Shown: piece by piece, positions 11,614-21,814 of the stretch
Numbering within the stretch: the first letter of the stretch is position 1
Layout: each line of letters begins with the position of its first letter
Assembly: GCF_018991925.1 (NCBI RefSeq)
Contig: NW_024737042.1
Coordinates: 16,881,416 to 16,945,415 of the forward strand
Source: Homarus americanus
Taxonomy: Eukaryota > Arthropoda > Malacostraca > Decapoda > Nephropidae
Length of the DNA: 64,000 nt
Direction: 5' to 3'
Program-made: the position numbers and the translations under genes
The notes under the pieces: generated by a model
What the model saw: only the letters and a program-made list of their open reading frames with translations
Database searches by the model: none
Told to the model about the DNA's origin: nothing

Positions 11614-11616
<3 letters not shown>

Positions 11617-11693
<77 letters not shown>
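11617..11693. repeat. (AT)n microsatellite
   Basis: Uninterrupted TA/AT dinucleotide run of 77 bases. It sits directly at the 3' end of a minus-strand Penelope-like fragment. Confidence 0.98.
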
Positions 11694-11695
<2 letters not shown>

Positions 11696-12108
11696 ATAAA
11701 ATCACACAGGGAAAAGGGAAACAATGGACCACCTTAGCTTTCGTCTTTATTCAAGACATCTTCAGAGGCAACTGATTTACATGAACGGAGAGAGGCTTAA
11801 ATACACAGGGTGACCTTATTAAACATGAGGTCAGGTCATAATCATGACATCCATTAATCCGCACACCAACACACACGCAGAGAAACTTAAGAGAAAGGGC
11901 GCCGTGACTAGTCAAGCTAGTCAGGTCAAAAAAAAAATATATGGGACCCACTAAATATCTATCCTACATCTAATTCCAAGGTTTTCAAAGTATTTTTAAC
12001 CTTGGTCCACTGACAAATAAATTTATGTATTATATTATCAGTTTTGTACTGACCATCACTAAGGTTTATGGAATTTAATACCCTAATCAAACTAGCCTCA
12101 ACCAGAAG
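11694..12108 (-). mobile_element. Penelope-like element family 1, 3' part with GIY-YIG C-terminus
   Basis: Minus-strand 3' fragment of a Penelope-like retroelement. The coding end (about 11959-12108) contains VEASLIRVLNSINLSDGQYK, the pattern E-A/S-x-L-I ... N-x-N-L-S-x-G found at the C terminus of Penelope GIY-YIG endonucleases. A ~250-bp 3' untranslated/terminal segment follows, with a hammerhead-like motif at 11730-11770, ending TGATTTTATCAA at the AT run. The same terminal segment recurs at 49.4, 55.9 and 56.5 kb. RT and the catalytic GIY-YIG start are absent. Confidence 0.7.
11730..11770 (-). ncRNA. Hammerhead-ribozyme-like motif, Penelope family 1
   Basis: Minus strand: helix I TGCCT/AGGTG, core CTGAAGA followed by an extra T, helix II GTCTT-GAATA-AAGAC, core GAAA, palindromic helix III AGCT, cleavage triplet CTA. 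Every conserved hammerhead core base is present; the only oddity is the unpaired T before helix II. Ribozymes of this kind are known in Penelope-like element termini. Confidence 0.6.
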
Positions 12109-12175
12109 TCTCACCTGGTTACAAATCTTCTTAATCACAAAATTATTCAGTTTGCACATACCATTCATATGAGAG
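12109..12175 (-). mobile_element. Inverted piece of Penelope family 2 fused to family 1
   Basis: This stretch, read on the minus strand, encodes CKLNNFVIKKICNQV, matching YKLDNFVIKKICNQV in the plus-strand family 2 copy at about 12301-12357. The two form an inverted repeat (12109-12173 against 12293-12357) with only a few mismatches. On the minus strand it is joined in frame to the family 1 GIY-YIG tail at about 12108, so one short open frame (11959-12186) is a chimera of two families. Confidence 0.65.
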
Positions 12176-12639
12176 ATAATAAGCATTGCATTGACTGGGA
12201 TAATGCCTCCTCAATATTACCTTGTAATTCAATTGTCAGTAGAAACATTATAGAATCCAGTCTCATTAAACATACCGAATCCGTCAACACGAATTTGAGT
12301 AATGGTATGTACAAACTGGATAATTTTGTGATTAAGAAGATTTGTAACCAGGTGAGAGGGTTGGGCCATCTTACCCTATGACCTGACTACCGACAGCTGC
12401 TGTGCTTAGAGATAGCATGGTCAATTTTTTTATTTAGAAGATTAGTAAGGGTTGGGTCACTGCCTTATGACCGGAACATTGTGGACACCTGCTGCCCCCT
12501 AGGGACTTGATCTCACTCTCCTCTACTGTATATATTAGCCTTGTCAATTATTACTCCTTAGTCTGTACTCACCCCTAAAGATGTGAATTACACGAAAGCG
12601 CTCGGGAACTTCGTGTTTTCTTGTTTCCTTGTGGTTATC

Positions 12640-12641
<2 letters not shown>
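12176..12641 (+). mobile_element. Penelope-like element family 2, 3' part with GIY-YIG C-terminus
   Basis: Plus-strand 3' fragment. Codons 12169-12381 read CIDWDNASSILPCNS, then NIIESSLIKH, NTNLSNGMYKLDNFV, the order of blocks (W-D-x-A, I-E-S-x-L-I, N-x-N) expected near the C terminus of Penelope GIY-YIG endonucleases. About 260 bp of 3' segment follows with a hammerhead-like motif (12572-12606) and the family end GGTTATCAG at 12634-12642, adjoining AC/AT microsatellite. It is truncated 5'. Confidence 0.7.
12572..12606 (+). ncRNA. Degenerate hammerhead-ribozyme-like motif, Penelope family 2
   Basis: Helix I CCC/GGG, core CTAAAGA+T, helix II GTG-AATTA-CAC, GAAA, perfect palindromic helix III AGCGCT, cleavage triplet CTC. 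The core reads CTAA where the sister copy at 56.2 kb reads CTGA, so the essential core G is replaced by A (12577) and this copy is predicted inactive. Confidence 0.55.

Positions 12642-12642
<1 letters not shown>

Positions 12643-12733
<91 letters not shown>
12643..12733. repeat. (AC)n then (AT)n microsatellite
   Basis: AC run 12643-12672 followed without break by AT run 12673-12733. It lies between the Penelope family 2 end and the Helitron fragment. Confidence 0.97.
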
Positions 12734-12734
<1 letters not shown>

Positions 12735-13076
12735 TAGAGGAATCGTTCGCTAGGCCACGGTAGGACGCCACCTTCCGGGAGGCTCCACATTGTCTCACTG
12801 TAGTGCATTAAGGTAGACCACATTTTGGTTTTGCCATTAGCAGCAAGTATGTACAGATTTTTGCCAGTTCCCACTCTGGAGCATCCAACATAGAACTGTC
12901 CACGAGAGAAGAAAGGAAACACCAGGTTTAGGCCAACCATCTTTAGGGACTGTCCCTGGCTTTTGTAGATGGTCATGGCAAAGCTTTCTTTAACCGGGAA
13001 CTGAAGTCGCTTGAACTCAAATGGCAGGTCAGTGGTGATGAGAGGTATCCTTGGTATAAAAACGTCCTCTCCTTTA
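12734..13076 (-). pseudogene. Helitron: C-terminal end of PIF1-like helicase
   Basis: Minus-strand coding remnant. It reads GEDVFIPRIPL (about 13040-13070), FKRLQFPVKESFAMTIYKSQGQS (about 12960-13020, in two adjoining blocks) and FYVGCSRVGTGKNLYILAANG (about 12840-12905). The IPRIPL, QFPV-FAMTIxKSQGQ and VGCSRV blocks are helicase motifs V-VI of the Helitron/PIF1 helicase. The protein should end soon after the AANGKT block; the following codons run into the 47-bp direct repeat. The N-terminal helicase motifs (Walker A and B) are absent because of an internal deletion at about 13078. Confidence 0.85.
12748..12794. repeat. 47-bp direct repeat, copy 1 (Helitron right flank in window coordinates: low end)
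   Basis: Same orientation as 14050-14096 with one mismatch (CACCTTCC against CACCCTCC). The two copies bracket the whole deleted Helitron. On the minus strand the repeat contains TGGCCTAGCGGA/TGGCCTAGCGAA, which resembles a tRNA A-box. Confidence 0.9.
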
Positions 13077-14048
13077 GCTTTTCATGTCACTATTGATGTC
13101 TCGTTTCTCAAACTCTTGACCGACAATCAGGATGGCTACTTCATCAACTACAGGAGCATTGAATCTTCTTTCATGTTCTCCCTTAGGGGTCGTGTCTGCT
13201 TTGATCCTGACTTTGTACTCGTCAGAAGGCATGTTTTCCAGGGCATTTTTAAATGACTGTACATACGTGTTGCACTCATGCAGCATTTCTTGGATAGATA
13301 GGACAATGTCATGTCTGACACCTTGAATGTTGCTACACCTGATAGTAGTCTGCTTTTCATGATCTCCCATGAAATAGATTTGGAGGAACTTTGCCTGCTC
13401 ATCTTCCAGAGGTAAGAGGGATCCTGCTTTGTGATAGACTTGACCCTGGACTTTGAATGTTGATATGTATCTGTGCTCACGAACTAATCTGGTAGCTCCA
13501 AAGGATGTCATCTGGAAGCATGAATTGTACTTCAGTATATTTTCCAAGAAGTGTTTTGACTCTGGTGTTGTTCCCAGCATGAGAGTCTTCAATGGTTGTG
13601 GTGGTTTTTCCAAGTTTGGCAGTCGTACTTTCCCATGAGAACAGCACAGTCCAGCAGATTCTCCTTTATACTTCTTTGCTCCGCAGTGTTCACATTTCTT
13701 ATCCATGTTGCCAATAACAACAGAGGGATACTTTTCATATTCTATCTCATTGTCATAGTTAAATGCTGCTCTTGCAAGTGGATGCCACAGTGTATTCTTT
13801 CTTAGAATTCTGGATCCCACAGCTCTCTGTCTATTAGCATTCAAACGAATTTCATGCGCTTGATCATTTTCTAGAGAAGGCCTTTCTGCTGTTTCCTATC
13901 TGTCAGCATTAAGACGGGATTCCCTTTCCTGATCTGTTTCCTGTGACCGACTGTCCGCTGTTCGCTTTCTGTTAGCATTAAGACGGGATTCCCTTTCCTG
14001 ATCTGTTTCCTGTGACCGACTGTCCGCTGTTCGCTCCGGGCGGCTCAT
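13074..14048 (-). pseudogene. Helitron: N-terminal part of Rep/helicase protein
   Basis: Minus-strand remnant of the Helitron replicase. A plausible ATG at 14046-14048 opens a frame with two copies of an RTADSRSQETDQERESRLNA repeat (13910-14035), then a TAG stop at 13896-13898, then a long open stretch (13074-13844). That stretch contains HWHPLARAAFNY-like sequence, a C-x2-C-x(n)-C-C zinc-ribbon-like cluster (CEHCGA, LCCSHGKV), YNSCFQMTSFGA, KVQGQVYHKAGSLLP and FLQIYFMGD, blocks that precede the HUH Rep domain in Helitrons. The HUH nuclease itself is missing: after VGQEFEKRDI the sequence jumps to the helicase tail. Non-autonomous. Confidence 0.85.
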
Positions 14049-14049
14049 C

Positions 14050-14096
14050 CGCTAGGCCACGGTAGGACGCCACCCTCCGGGAGGCTCCACATTGTC
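14050..14096. repeat. 47-bp direct repeat, copy 2
   Basis: Partner of 12748-12794; it ends two bases before the likely ATG of the Helitron replicase on the minus strand. Confidence 0.9.
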
Positions 14097-14221
14097 CCCA
14101 AAACTTCTTCTTCCATCAATAGTTCATTAACGGTGTATGTAAGTTCCACCATGTTTTTCACTACAACGGTACAGCAAAGTATATTTTTTTAGCATTAACC
14201 TGTTATTAATTTATTGTCTAA

Positions 14222-14307
14222 TCACCACGACATATAACACCATCCATCATCACTACATATAACATTATCCATCATCACTACATATAACATTATCCATCAT
14301 CACTACA
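14222..14307. repeat. 25-bp tandem repeat, ~3.4 copies
   Basis: Unit CATCATCACTACATATAACAT plus TATC, repeated about three times with a diverged first copy. Confidence 0.85.
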
Positions 14308-14382
14308 GATCGGTAAAGTAGTTTCCGAGATTCTCGTGCGGACACACAGACACACAAACAAACACACACAGACATACTTCTT

Positions 14383-14387
<5 letters not shown>

Positions 14388-14465
<78 letters not shown>
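14388..14465. repeat. (AT)n microsatellite
   Basis: Uninterrupted TA/AT run of about 78 bases, preceded by a short imperfect AC-rich tract (14341-14375). Confidence 0.98.
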
Positions 14466-14469
<4 letters not shown>

Positions 14470-17339
14470 GATAACGCATTGTTTATTTTACTTTTTTTAT
14501 TGTTTACAATTTCAAATAGCATAACTTAGTAAATAACTGGTATATACTGGGAGCACTTAGGTCTCCTTTTTTTAGGTTAAATATTTTTTTCCGTTGGGGA
14601 GGAAGGTGTCATTTGTAGGATATATGCTCACACAAGTTTTAATCTAATACCTCATCCCATTCCTGACTTTTTGTTTTAGAATTTTTCTTAGAAACTGGTC
14701 AACACAACAAGCCTTATAAATTTTTCTTCATTTAGGTCACGGCTGCCTCTGATATTCTTACAATATTGGCAATTTGTTCTTTTAATTCTTTTCGTTCTAA
14801 CCTCCACGCTATCATTATCACTGTAGAGTCGCGGACAAAGGCTCTCTCCCAGTGGTGAAACTGAGGCGCGGGAATGAGTCTTCGAACTTACTTACCCTGA
14901 CTCGTTTAGTACGACTGTGCTGTTTTATCTTATTTAGGGTCGATACTGGTTCAGTTTGAGAGGGAGCAAACTTTTGACTCCAGGTGTACACTATTTTTTT
15001 GAAATGTTCAGTCCATCATTCTTTTACTTCTCCATCAAACGGGAACTCATTTTCTTTGCTTTTCATAAGACACCTTATTTGCTTTTCTTCCCCTCGTCGT
15101 TTCATTCATCATTCTGTTTGTAACCCTATAGTCTTGTCTCCTGCTGTCATCGTCTCTCGCCTTTCATATATTTTTAAATATCAGCTATCGTCTATCTACG
15201 GTATACCAGTTAGGTAAAGCCACATGGATGAAGGTGATCCTACAAGGAAGGTTTATGATATACTGTATATGCTTCACTTATGATTCTGTCAGATGATCTG
15301 AAAAAATGGAAAAATAAAACATTCCAATCAAAACCTCCTTTATTCTTTTTAATAAATATCGTAAAAAATGCTAAAAGTCACGTTGAAAAAAAAATATATA
15401 CATCTGATTGTTATGTACATCAAGACAGTATTAAAATACATCCTAAAAATAAACTGAGAATTTTAAGGATCATCTAGGGAGGGTAAGAGGGAAGGCAGAG
15501 AAATTAAAGTCTAGTAAGAGGGAGGGACAGGAGTAAATGATTTCAGGGCCTTTGTCAGGAAATGTCAGTAGTATATAGAAACTGATTCGTTTTCCTCTTT
15601 ATCTATTTGTAAACATTGTAGACAAACTGAAGTTTACCTTCTCATCATTTTAGCACTGTTGTTTGATCGGTACATTGAGCCAATAACTGTACCATATTTC
15701 ACTGATAAAAACTAATTTCCAGACACAGACGATTTATGAGACAAAAAAATACTGTAACATTACGAGAGATTTTAGTGATAAAAACGAATGATTATCCTAA
15801 CTATCGTCTTTGAAATGTTTATGAAAATTTAGGCTCATACATTACTTAAAGGAATGCTGGTATTATTGAGCTAGTCCTGTGTGGTTTATTATCAGATCAA
15901 TAATTAAACTCTACATTTATAAACTGAATTTAAAACATGATTATTTCACAGAGGCTTTATCTAGTCCACATAAAACTAGTTTCCCTGAGCGTTTTAACTA
16001 CAGTACTGTGGTCTCAGTGTTATATTTAAAATACAGTTTTCAACCTATACTGATGTACTGCAGAACAATGGTACAATATATTATCGATGGATGCAAACAA
16101 TGGAGTAATATTCAAAGATCAATATTAAAACAACAGGCTTTGTTAAAACTGTTAATGAGAGCTAGATGATGTTAGAATATTCCTTGGTCAGCATCCTCGG
16201 CTCTTATGGGTAGGTTGTGTTGCTGTGAACCTACACTGCTGCCGCATAACAATGTAAACAGCAGATAGTTTTGTTGAACATCATGTGCTCTAATACAAAC
16301 TATAAACCATTCGTGGTACAGTATAATTTGTCGATGTTTCTCTTTGTTTCATATATTCAAATTTTCCACATAAATGTAAGAATTTAATTACGAATGGATG
16401 ATGATCATTATTGGTGTTATTAACAGCATTATCATGAACATCAACTAAAGACCGTAACTTTCAGTTCACTGTTAACTACCATAATCTGATCTTAATCCTT
16501 CATTTTATAAAGTCAAACCGAACTCGGGTTATTTTTTTTACCCATTTATTTCATTACCCATTTTTGCACTTTACTTCCACTACTTTTCAGTTTATTTTGA
16601 ACAGAGTTCAAAACTCGAAACACTTAAGTATCTTTGAATCAGTTTCATAAAAAGGAATATCATTGAAACAATACTCGAGACACACTTCACAACAGTTAGA
16701 CAAAGAGTGTCTGTACAGACATTTTATAAAAATATGTGAGTCAATAGGACAGATGTTAATATACACGGTAACATTAATTATCGAAAAGGAATGTCGTACT
16801 GCTAGAAGACTGTTTGAGAGCTTTATGGGTTCGATTACCGTAAGACACCCAAGACACCAAGTCCTTCAACTTGATGCTATTATGTTGGATTAAATATATG
16901 ACAATGTTTGTTGATATTATGTGTCTGATTGTCCTGGATAATTTAATATGACTTCGTATTTTGGTGATATGTCGGTGTAATATCTGCAAGTCTGTCGAAG
17001 TAATCTGGTGGAATGTCGATTTCTACTAAGATGGTGTCAAAGGTTATGATGCAGTGGCATATTGCAAAATATTATCTATATATTATGAATTTCCTTGGGA
17101 GTAAAGTGCAAAAAAGGGTATTTCCTATTTTGGCAGTAGATGATTATCCACACTTATGAGAACCTAAGCAAGTTGAAATATGCAAAGATAAAGCGCTCAT
17201 TAAAAATCTGGAGAGTAAGCGAGAGGACCTGACAAAACTCTGAATAAGAATATGCTTAGAAAAGTTGTTAATTTCGTGGATGGACTAGGTAAACAAGACA
17301 CAGTTAGCTAGCACCACCACATAATGGCAATCTTAGGAA
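14466..17339. other. AT-rich DNA without recognisable genes
   Basis: Nearly 3 kb with short, unconvincing open frames on both strands and no domain that I recognise. No splice-supported exon, RNA gene or terminal repeat could be supported. Confidence 0.55.
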
Positions 17340-18760
17340 GACACCAAGCTTGAAGCGGTTAACTGAATATTGTAATGTCTTCGTATCCCCTGACCTAACA
17401 GTTGCATTGCATATTAGAGACAAAGAACTGAGGGACAAAGTGCGTGCTGTGGCGCTGCGCCACGGCACGAGGACATGGAGGTGAGGACATAAGCCTTGTA
17501 AATAAGTCTGCAGGGGTAGTCAAGTATATGGATACTGAGCAACCAAACATTATCGAGATTAGTGAGACACGCGACCTAGATGATGTGTCGTTAGATGGGC
17601 ATTATTATGCACGCAAGGGTATCATTCACCATTCTGAAAAGATAGAGCTGTAAAGGGGGCAGTTGTTCTACTATACAAAAAAAAGCTAATAATGACCAGA
17701 ATGGCAGACTGAGCAACACAGGATCCTTTGAATCTATGGGATGTAATCTGGTAGCACAAAATAATAGCAAACTGATAGTACGTCTGTGCTTGGAATACAG
17801 TCCACGTTGAAACAAAACACATCGAATGCATGGCACAAGCACTACTAGTAAGAAAATCCCTGGATCAATTGAAAGTGTGTTCGGACTGGAAATTAGAAAA
17901 TCTTATTCCAATCTTCAAAACTGGTAGTAGGAATGCAGTGGAAAACTAGCGACGCATTAGTTTAGTATCGCTTATCTGCAAGTTCTTGGAGATAATTTCA
18001 AGGAAGCTATCATCTATCACTTAAAAAAAGACATACTCATCAAGACCCCAAAACATGGATTCAAAGAGAACCATCAGTCATACCTATTATCACACCAATT
18101 ATCCCCACCTGGACTATTATATCATATACAAGCATGAACACCACCATGTCTGCACCAACACATAATATCACGTATATGTCGGTGGTACATCATTATCGAG
18201 CCTGTCTCTCATCAGTGTGCCCCGGGTTTTTTACTGGGTTGGATGTGAAAAGGGTTGTTGTTCAGTATGATTACTGAACATTACCGGTTTTATCCGTGGA
18301 TTCCGGGTTCCTCCTGTGCCAACACGGGACTCATCGGGGATAGCACTCATTGGACCTACAGGTAGACCAGACAGGCATTACTGATAGAGCAATCCAGTAT
18401 AAATATATACATAATCACCAGAAACTGTAACGCAGGGCAACTAAAATCATTTATAAAATGAGACTTCGCGTTTTCAGATAGTCTAAAGCCTCAGTGGATG
18501 GCAAATCTTCAAACAAGAAACAACAGACCAGATGTAATATAGAAATTTAAAATCTTACGGAGGATGGCATACATGAACGCTGACCATTTCTACAAGATAC
18601 CACATGTAACACACACGAGGACATGGACTGAAGCTGGCTAGTGATTATGCAAGTGCAGTTATAAAGAACTATTTCTTCATTCAAGTTAACAGATCTGTAG
18701 AACAGCCTACTAGAACAATGTAAGCAAAAGTAGTGTTAATTTTTTAAAATACGCAGGACA
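17340..18760 (+). pseudogene. LINE family C, highly decayed (ORF1 end, endonuclease, RT, C-terminus)
   Basis: Old L2/CR1-type LINE read in pieces on the plus strand. VFVSPDLT and RDKELRDKVRA (about 17365-17445) resemble the end of ORF1. KYMDTEQPNIIEISETRD (about 17525-17580) is the first endonuclease block, with the catalytic Glu in SET. ENLIPIFKTGSRN then RRISLVSLICKFLE (about 17898-17995) is the RT fingers region. TRGHGLKL and YFFIQVNRSVEQ (about 18617-18710) are the C-terminal domain. Numerous stops and frameshifts. An unrelated insertion of about 200 bp (18160-18390) probably splits it. Distinct from families A and B. Confidence 0.7.
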
Positions 18761-19011
18761 AGTTCATCATCACGGGCTTCCTTCCTTGTTGAGTCCACTA
18801 GATGTGGAGGCAGGGAGGTAAACAAAGTAAGCAACATTGAATGCGTATTTTTTCACTACTTTAATATGTATTTCCACATCCAGGCCCTTTTGAATGAAAA
18901 AAATCTGAAGCACATACTAAAAACTATCCTTAAGCACCACTTGCCACAATGTCACGACAACGAAGGATAGATAGATAAATTGTTTATGCCAAATAATATG
19001 AAGGATGGTGA

Positions 19012-19336
19012 AAAAATAAATAAAGAGGATATAGATAAAGTTCTTATAATATCCGCGCAGGATAGGACTCAGAGAAACGGATTTAAGTTGGATAAGTTTA
19101 GGTTTAGGAGGGAGATAGGAAGAAACTGGTTCACAAATAGGGTGGTGGACGAGTGGAACAAGCTTACCAACTTTGTGGTAAGTGCTGGAACTCTGGAAGG
19201 TTTCAAAAGGAGGCTAGATAGATTCATGGATGAAAGAGAGTGGTTGTAATTCTCGACAGGGGCTGCCATGCGCAGCCTGCGCAGGCCAACCGGCCTATTG
19301 CAGACTCCTTATTTTCTTATGTTCTTATGTTCTAAA
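19012..19336 (+). pseudogene. LINE family B, copy 1: ORF2 C-terminus and 3' end
   Basis: 5'-truncated copy. The open segment ends at 19249 and reads NGFKLDKFRFRREIGRNW then RVVDEWNKLTNFVVSAGTL, the C-terminal block shared with family A but with family-B residues. The 3' UTR carries a CAGGCCAACCGGCCTATTGC motif (19283-19302) and ends in TTCTTATG 8-bp repeats at 19316-19333, as at 59.87 kb. Confidence 0.85.
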
Positions 19337-19821
19337 AATATGTAACAAAGAAAATGAACCTCATCTGTAGTGGACTTATCATTTAAAGTAAAATTTCGTA
19401 GGAGAAAATGTTTACATCTTACTTACGCGACTGTGTCCCGCAAATCAGAATCTCACTGTGGGTTTTCGGTTTCTGCATTTTGGGGCACTTGTTGACAAAG
19501 TACACTTGTTACCGTGAAGGAACTTGTTATTTTGTAATGCGTTTATAAGGAAGGCATTTAATGAGTGTTACATTGCAAAAAACTTGGATGTATCATTTGA
19601 AACTGTCGTAAACAGGAAAAGCTTTTATTCTGAGATGCGTGAACATTGGTTGGATAACCAGGAACCCCTAGGGGGTGGGGGTGGTGTTGTGGTTTAAGTG
19701 GACTAAAGCAAGTTTGGAAAATTAAAATACAATCGTAGCCGTGAAGTGCAGATACTGTACTCTCATACCACCAATGTCAGCGGTTTATAAAAGTGGGTAG
19801 TATCATTTATACTAATAATTA
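19337..19821. other. Unassigned DNA
   Basis: No gene or repeat recognised between the LINE B fragment and the SINE. Confidence 0.5.
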
Positions 19822-20172
19822 ATGGTTATCCCTCGTGCAACGAGGATGACCGGCGCTAGGGCCACCCAGGCGTGAATTTGTTTAAGGTGTAGAAGCTGTC
19901 GCCAACACAACAACCACACCCTAAGTTAATGAGCTGCATGACCCAGTGCCAAGGAATAGTCCTAGAAGACCGGACAGCTCGTCAACTGCACTGGCTAACC
20001 ATTACCCCGGAATACGATCAGCAAATCGATTAACATCCAGGTTCCCAATTGCTGCTGGGTAGACAGAGGCAAATGGCATAAAGAAACTTGCCCATAATTT
20101 CACCCTGCCCGGAGATCGAACCCGGGTTTGCTAGCTTGCGAGGCGAGCATGCTGACCATTACACCTTTGGAG
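19822..20172 (-). mobile_element. tRNA-derived SINE, copy 1
   Basis: Read on the minus strand, it begins with a tRNA-like head: GGTGTAATGGTCAGCATG, an anticodon-like arm with loop CTCGCAA, and a B-box GGTTCGATCTC (about 20108-20118). The ~270-bp body contains GGGCAAGTTTCTTTA and CTCTGTCTACCCAGCAG, and the 3' end has a hairpin (CCTCG...CGAGG, about 19832-19850) before an A/T tail. It is about 85-90 % like the copy at 50.3-50.65 kb by eye. RNA polymerase III boxes are intact-looking. Confidence 0.85.
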
Positions 20173-20423
20173 GGAGTACAATATCCCTGGTGTCATTGGT
20201 TACTCCCAGAGAACTGTCAACCACGGTGAAAACTTTGTGGATCCTTTTACAGGCGTTCATACACAAAAAAAAGAAAGAGTTGGGTGCTTCGTGCCGGCAA
20301 TAAAAAACAACATTACCGATAATATTTCGCTCGGTACAAGTTCCAAGCCGAACACAAGACCACATACTTCAACACTTCATCCTACATGTAGCATCACTTT
20401 ATCCTCCAGTTTCTGATAATTAA

Positions 20424-20455
20424 GGTTAGGTTTGGTTTGGTTAGGTTAGGTTAGA
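20424..20455. repeat. Short TTAGG-type tract
   Basis: GGTTAGGTTTGGTTTGG then TTAGGTTAGGTTAG: three consecutive TTAGG-like units with diverged neighbours. TTAGG is the usual arthropod telomere unit. Confidence 0.6.
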
Positions 20456-20459
20456 TTAT

Positions 20460-21239
20460 GTTTGGAAATGTTTGGTCAGTTTTGTTCGTGTTTTTACGCC
20501 ACAGTTTCCCTCTACTGTACTTCAAGTTCTGCCCTCTTTTTTGCAATGAAAATTGTTAGTAGTGGGAGGGGATCACATCTCCACAATGGCTCATTACCGA
20601 CGGAAATGAGAGTTAAATGCAATTGAAATACTGTGAAAAACTATAAAAACCTATTTTGTTAATAATTTCCTTGGGTGTCCTTCTCCGAATCCTTACCAAG
20701 GTTTATAGTTTTTGCTACCAAAGGAAGATGTGTAATACTCATATTCAATACAAGTGCTGAGTGTAATTTTATCTCTGACTCGTAAACATTAAATGGTTCT
20801 GAATGTATTGATAAATAAAAATCTAGGATTATGCACATTTAAAGTGCATTTTAGAATTTATAAATGATGTCAATGACAACGGCGTGTCACGTAGCCATAA
20901 TTTTTTGAAATTAACATATTTAGTAAGGTACAGTATGAAGGAGTTATGAGACCCCACATGCAGTGTGTTAATCTTGCTCGGCACAAATTATATGGACTCA
21001 ATTTAGTCTCTGGGTAAATCAAGTGTTTTCTTACCTCTATCACGTAAAAAAATCTAACATATCGGTTCTAATCTTTCTGAATGGGACTGGATACATTACA
21101 GACTCTCTGAGACAGTAAAGAGTGTCACTTTATAAACGAGAATTTCTGAAGGAAAATGAGATCTTGGTGTAACATCACAAGGCACATTTTATCTCAGAGG
21201 TTAGTACAGTACTACTGAGAAGCGACATGTGTTATATAC
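20460..21239. other. Unassigned DNA 3' of the TGF-beta-like gene
   Basis: No coding, RNA or clear repeat signal. Could hold 3' UTR sequence of the minus-strand gene, but no polyadenylation signal could be tied to it. Confidence 0.5.
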
Positions 21240-21500
21240 GTTGGTACTACACCAGGGTACACTGACCGTGCCCATCGCCACTGACTGTACTAGTGGGCAC
21301 TACACCAGGATACAGTGAAAGTAATTAATTAACACCACTCACTGTAGCATCGATCACCACCACAAGGACCGTGATGACTCACCAAAAGGCAGTGACTAAT
21401 CAACACCATTCACTATAGTGACCATCATCATAAGGACACTGACCATTCATAAAGGCAGTGATCACCACCAAGAAGATACTGACCACTCGCTGCACTGGTT
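21240..21500. repeat. Degenerate CACTGACC/GATCACCACC repeat
   Basis: Irregular repeats of TGACC-x-ATCACCACCA and ACACCAGGATACA-type units. A related stretch (CAGGGCACATTGACCGTGCC, ACACCAGGATACATTGAAAG) recurs inside the last intron at 22590-22660. Confidence 0.6.
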
Positions 21501-21643
21501 ATAATTAATCTTTCTTATAAAGTACTTGAAGGAAGTTCTCCAGATGTGTAATTACTGTAGGAGTGATGACGTTGTTAGGTCGTAGGAAAGCTTTCTTTTG
21601 TCTTAATATTAATATCACCTTTGTCACTTTGTTACGCTATTTT

Positions 21644-21814
21644 CTAATCATTACAACCACAGGACTCCACCAGTAGGTTGGGGATGTCTCTTTGTACTAC
21701 TCTTTCTTCGCTGAGGCGGTAGAGGACTCGCATGGAGGAGTAGGAGGTGGGAGCACAGCAGGGGGCAAGAGATTCCTGCAGGGACGACCCAGGTGCCTGC
21801 CGCATCACCAGCAT
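21644..21814 (-). CDS. Last exon: C-terminal half of the cystine knot
   Basis: 56 codons plus TAG (21644-21646). Acceptor TTGTATCTACAG precedes 21814. Reads [20 protein letters not shown], then VLYRL and [13 protein letters not shown]: the CC pair (including the usual interchain Cys), the finger-2 strand and the terminal C-x-C. Confidence 0.88.
   Translation of the reverse strand: MLVMRQAPGSSLQESLAPCCAPTSYSSMRVLYRLSEERVVQRDIPNLLVESCGCND

Noticed and set aside
13011..13805. Plus-strand frames opposite the Helitron
   Set aside because: Antisense shadows; the minus strand carries recognisable Helitron blocks.
20090..20172. Functional tRNA-Ala gene
   Set aside because: No acceptor-stem pairing, mismatched anticodon stem, and the head continues into a repeated SINE body.
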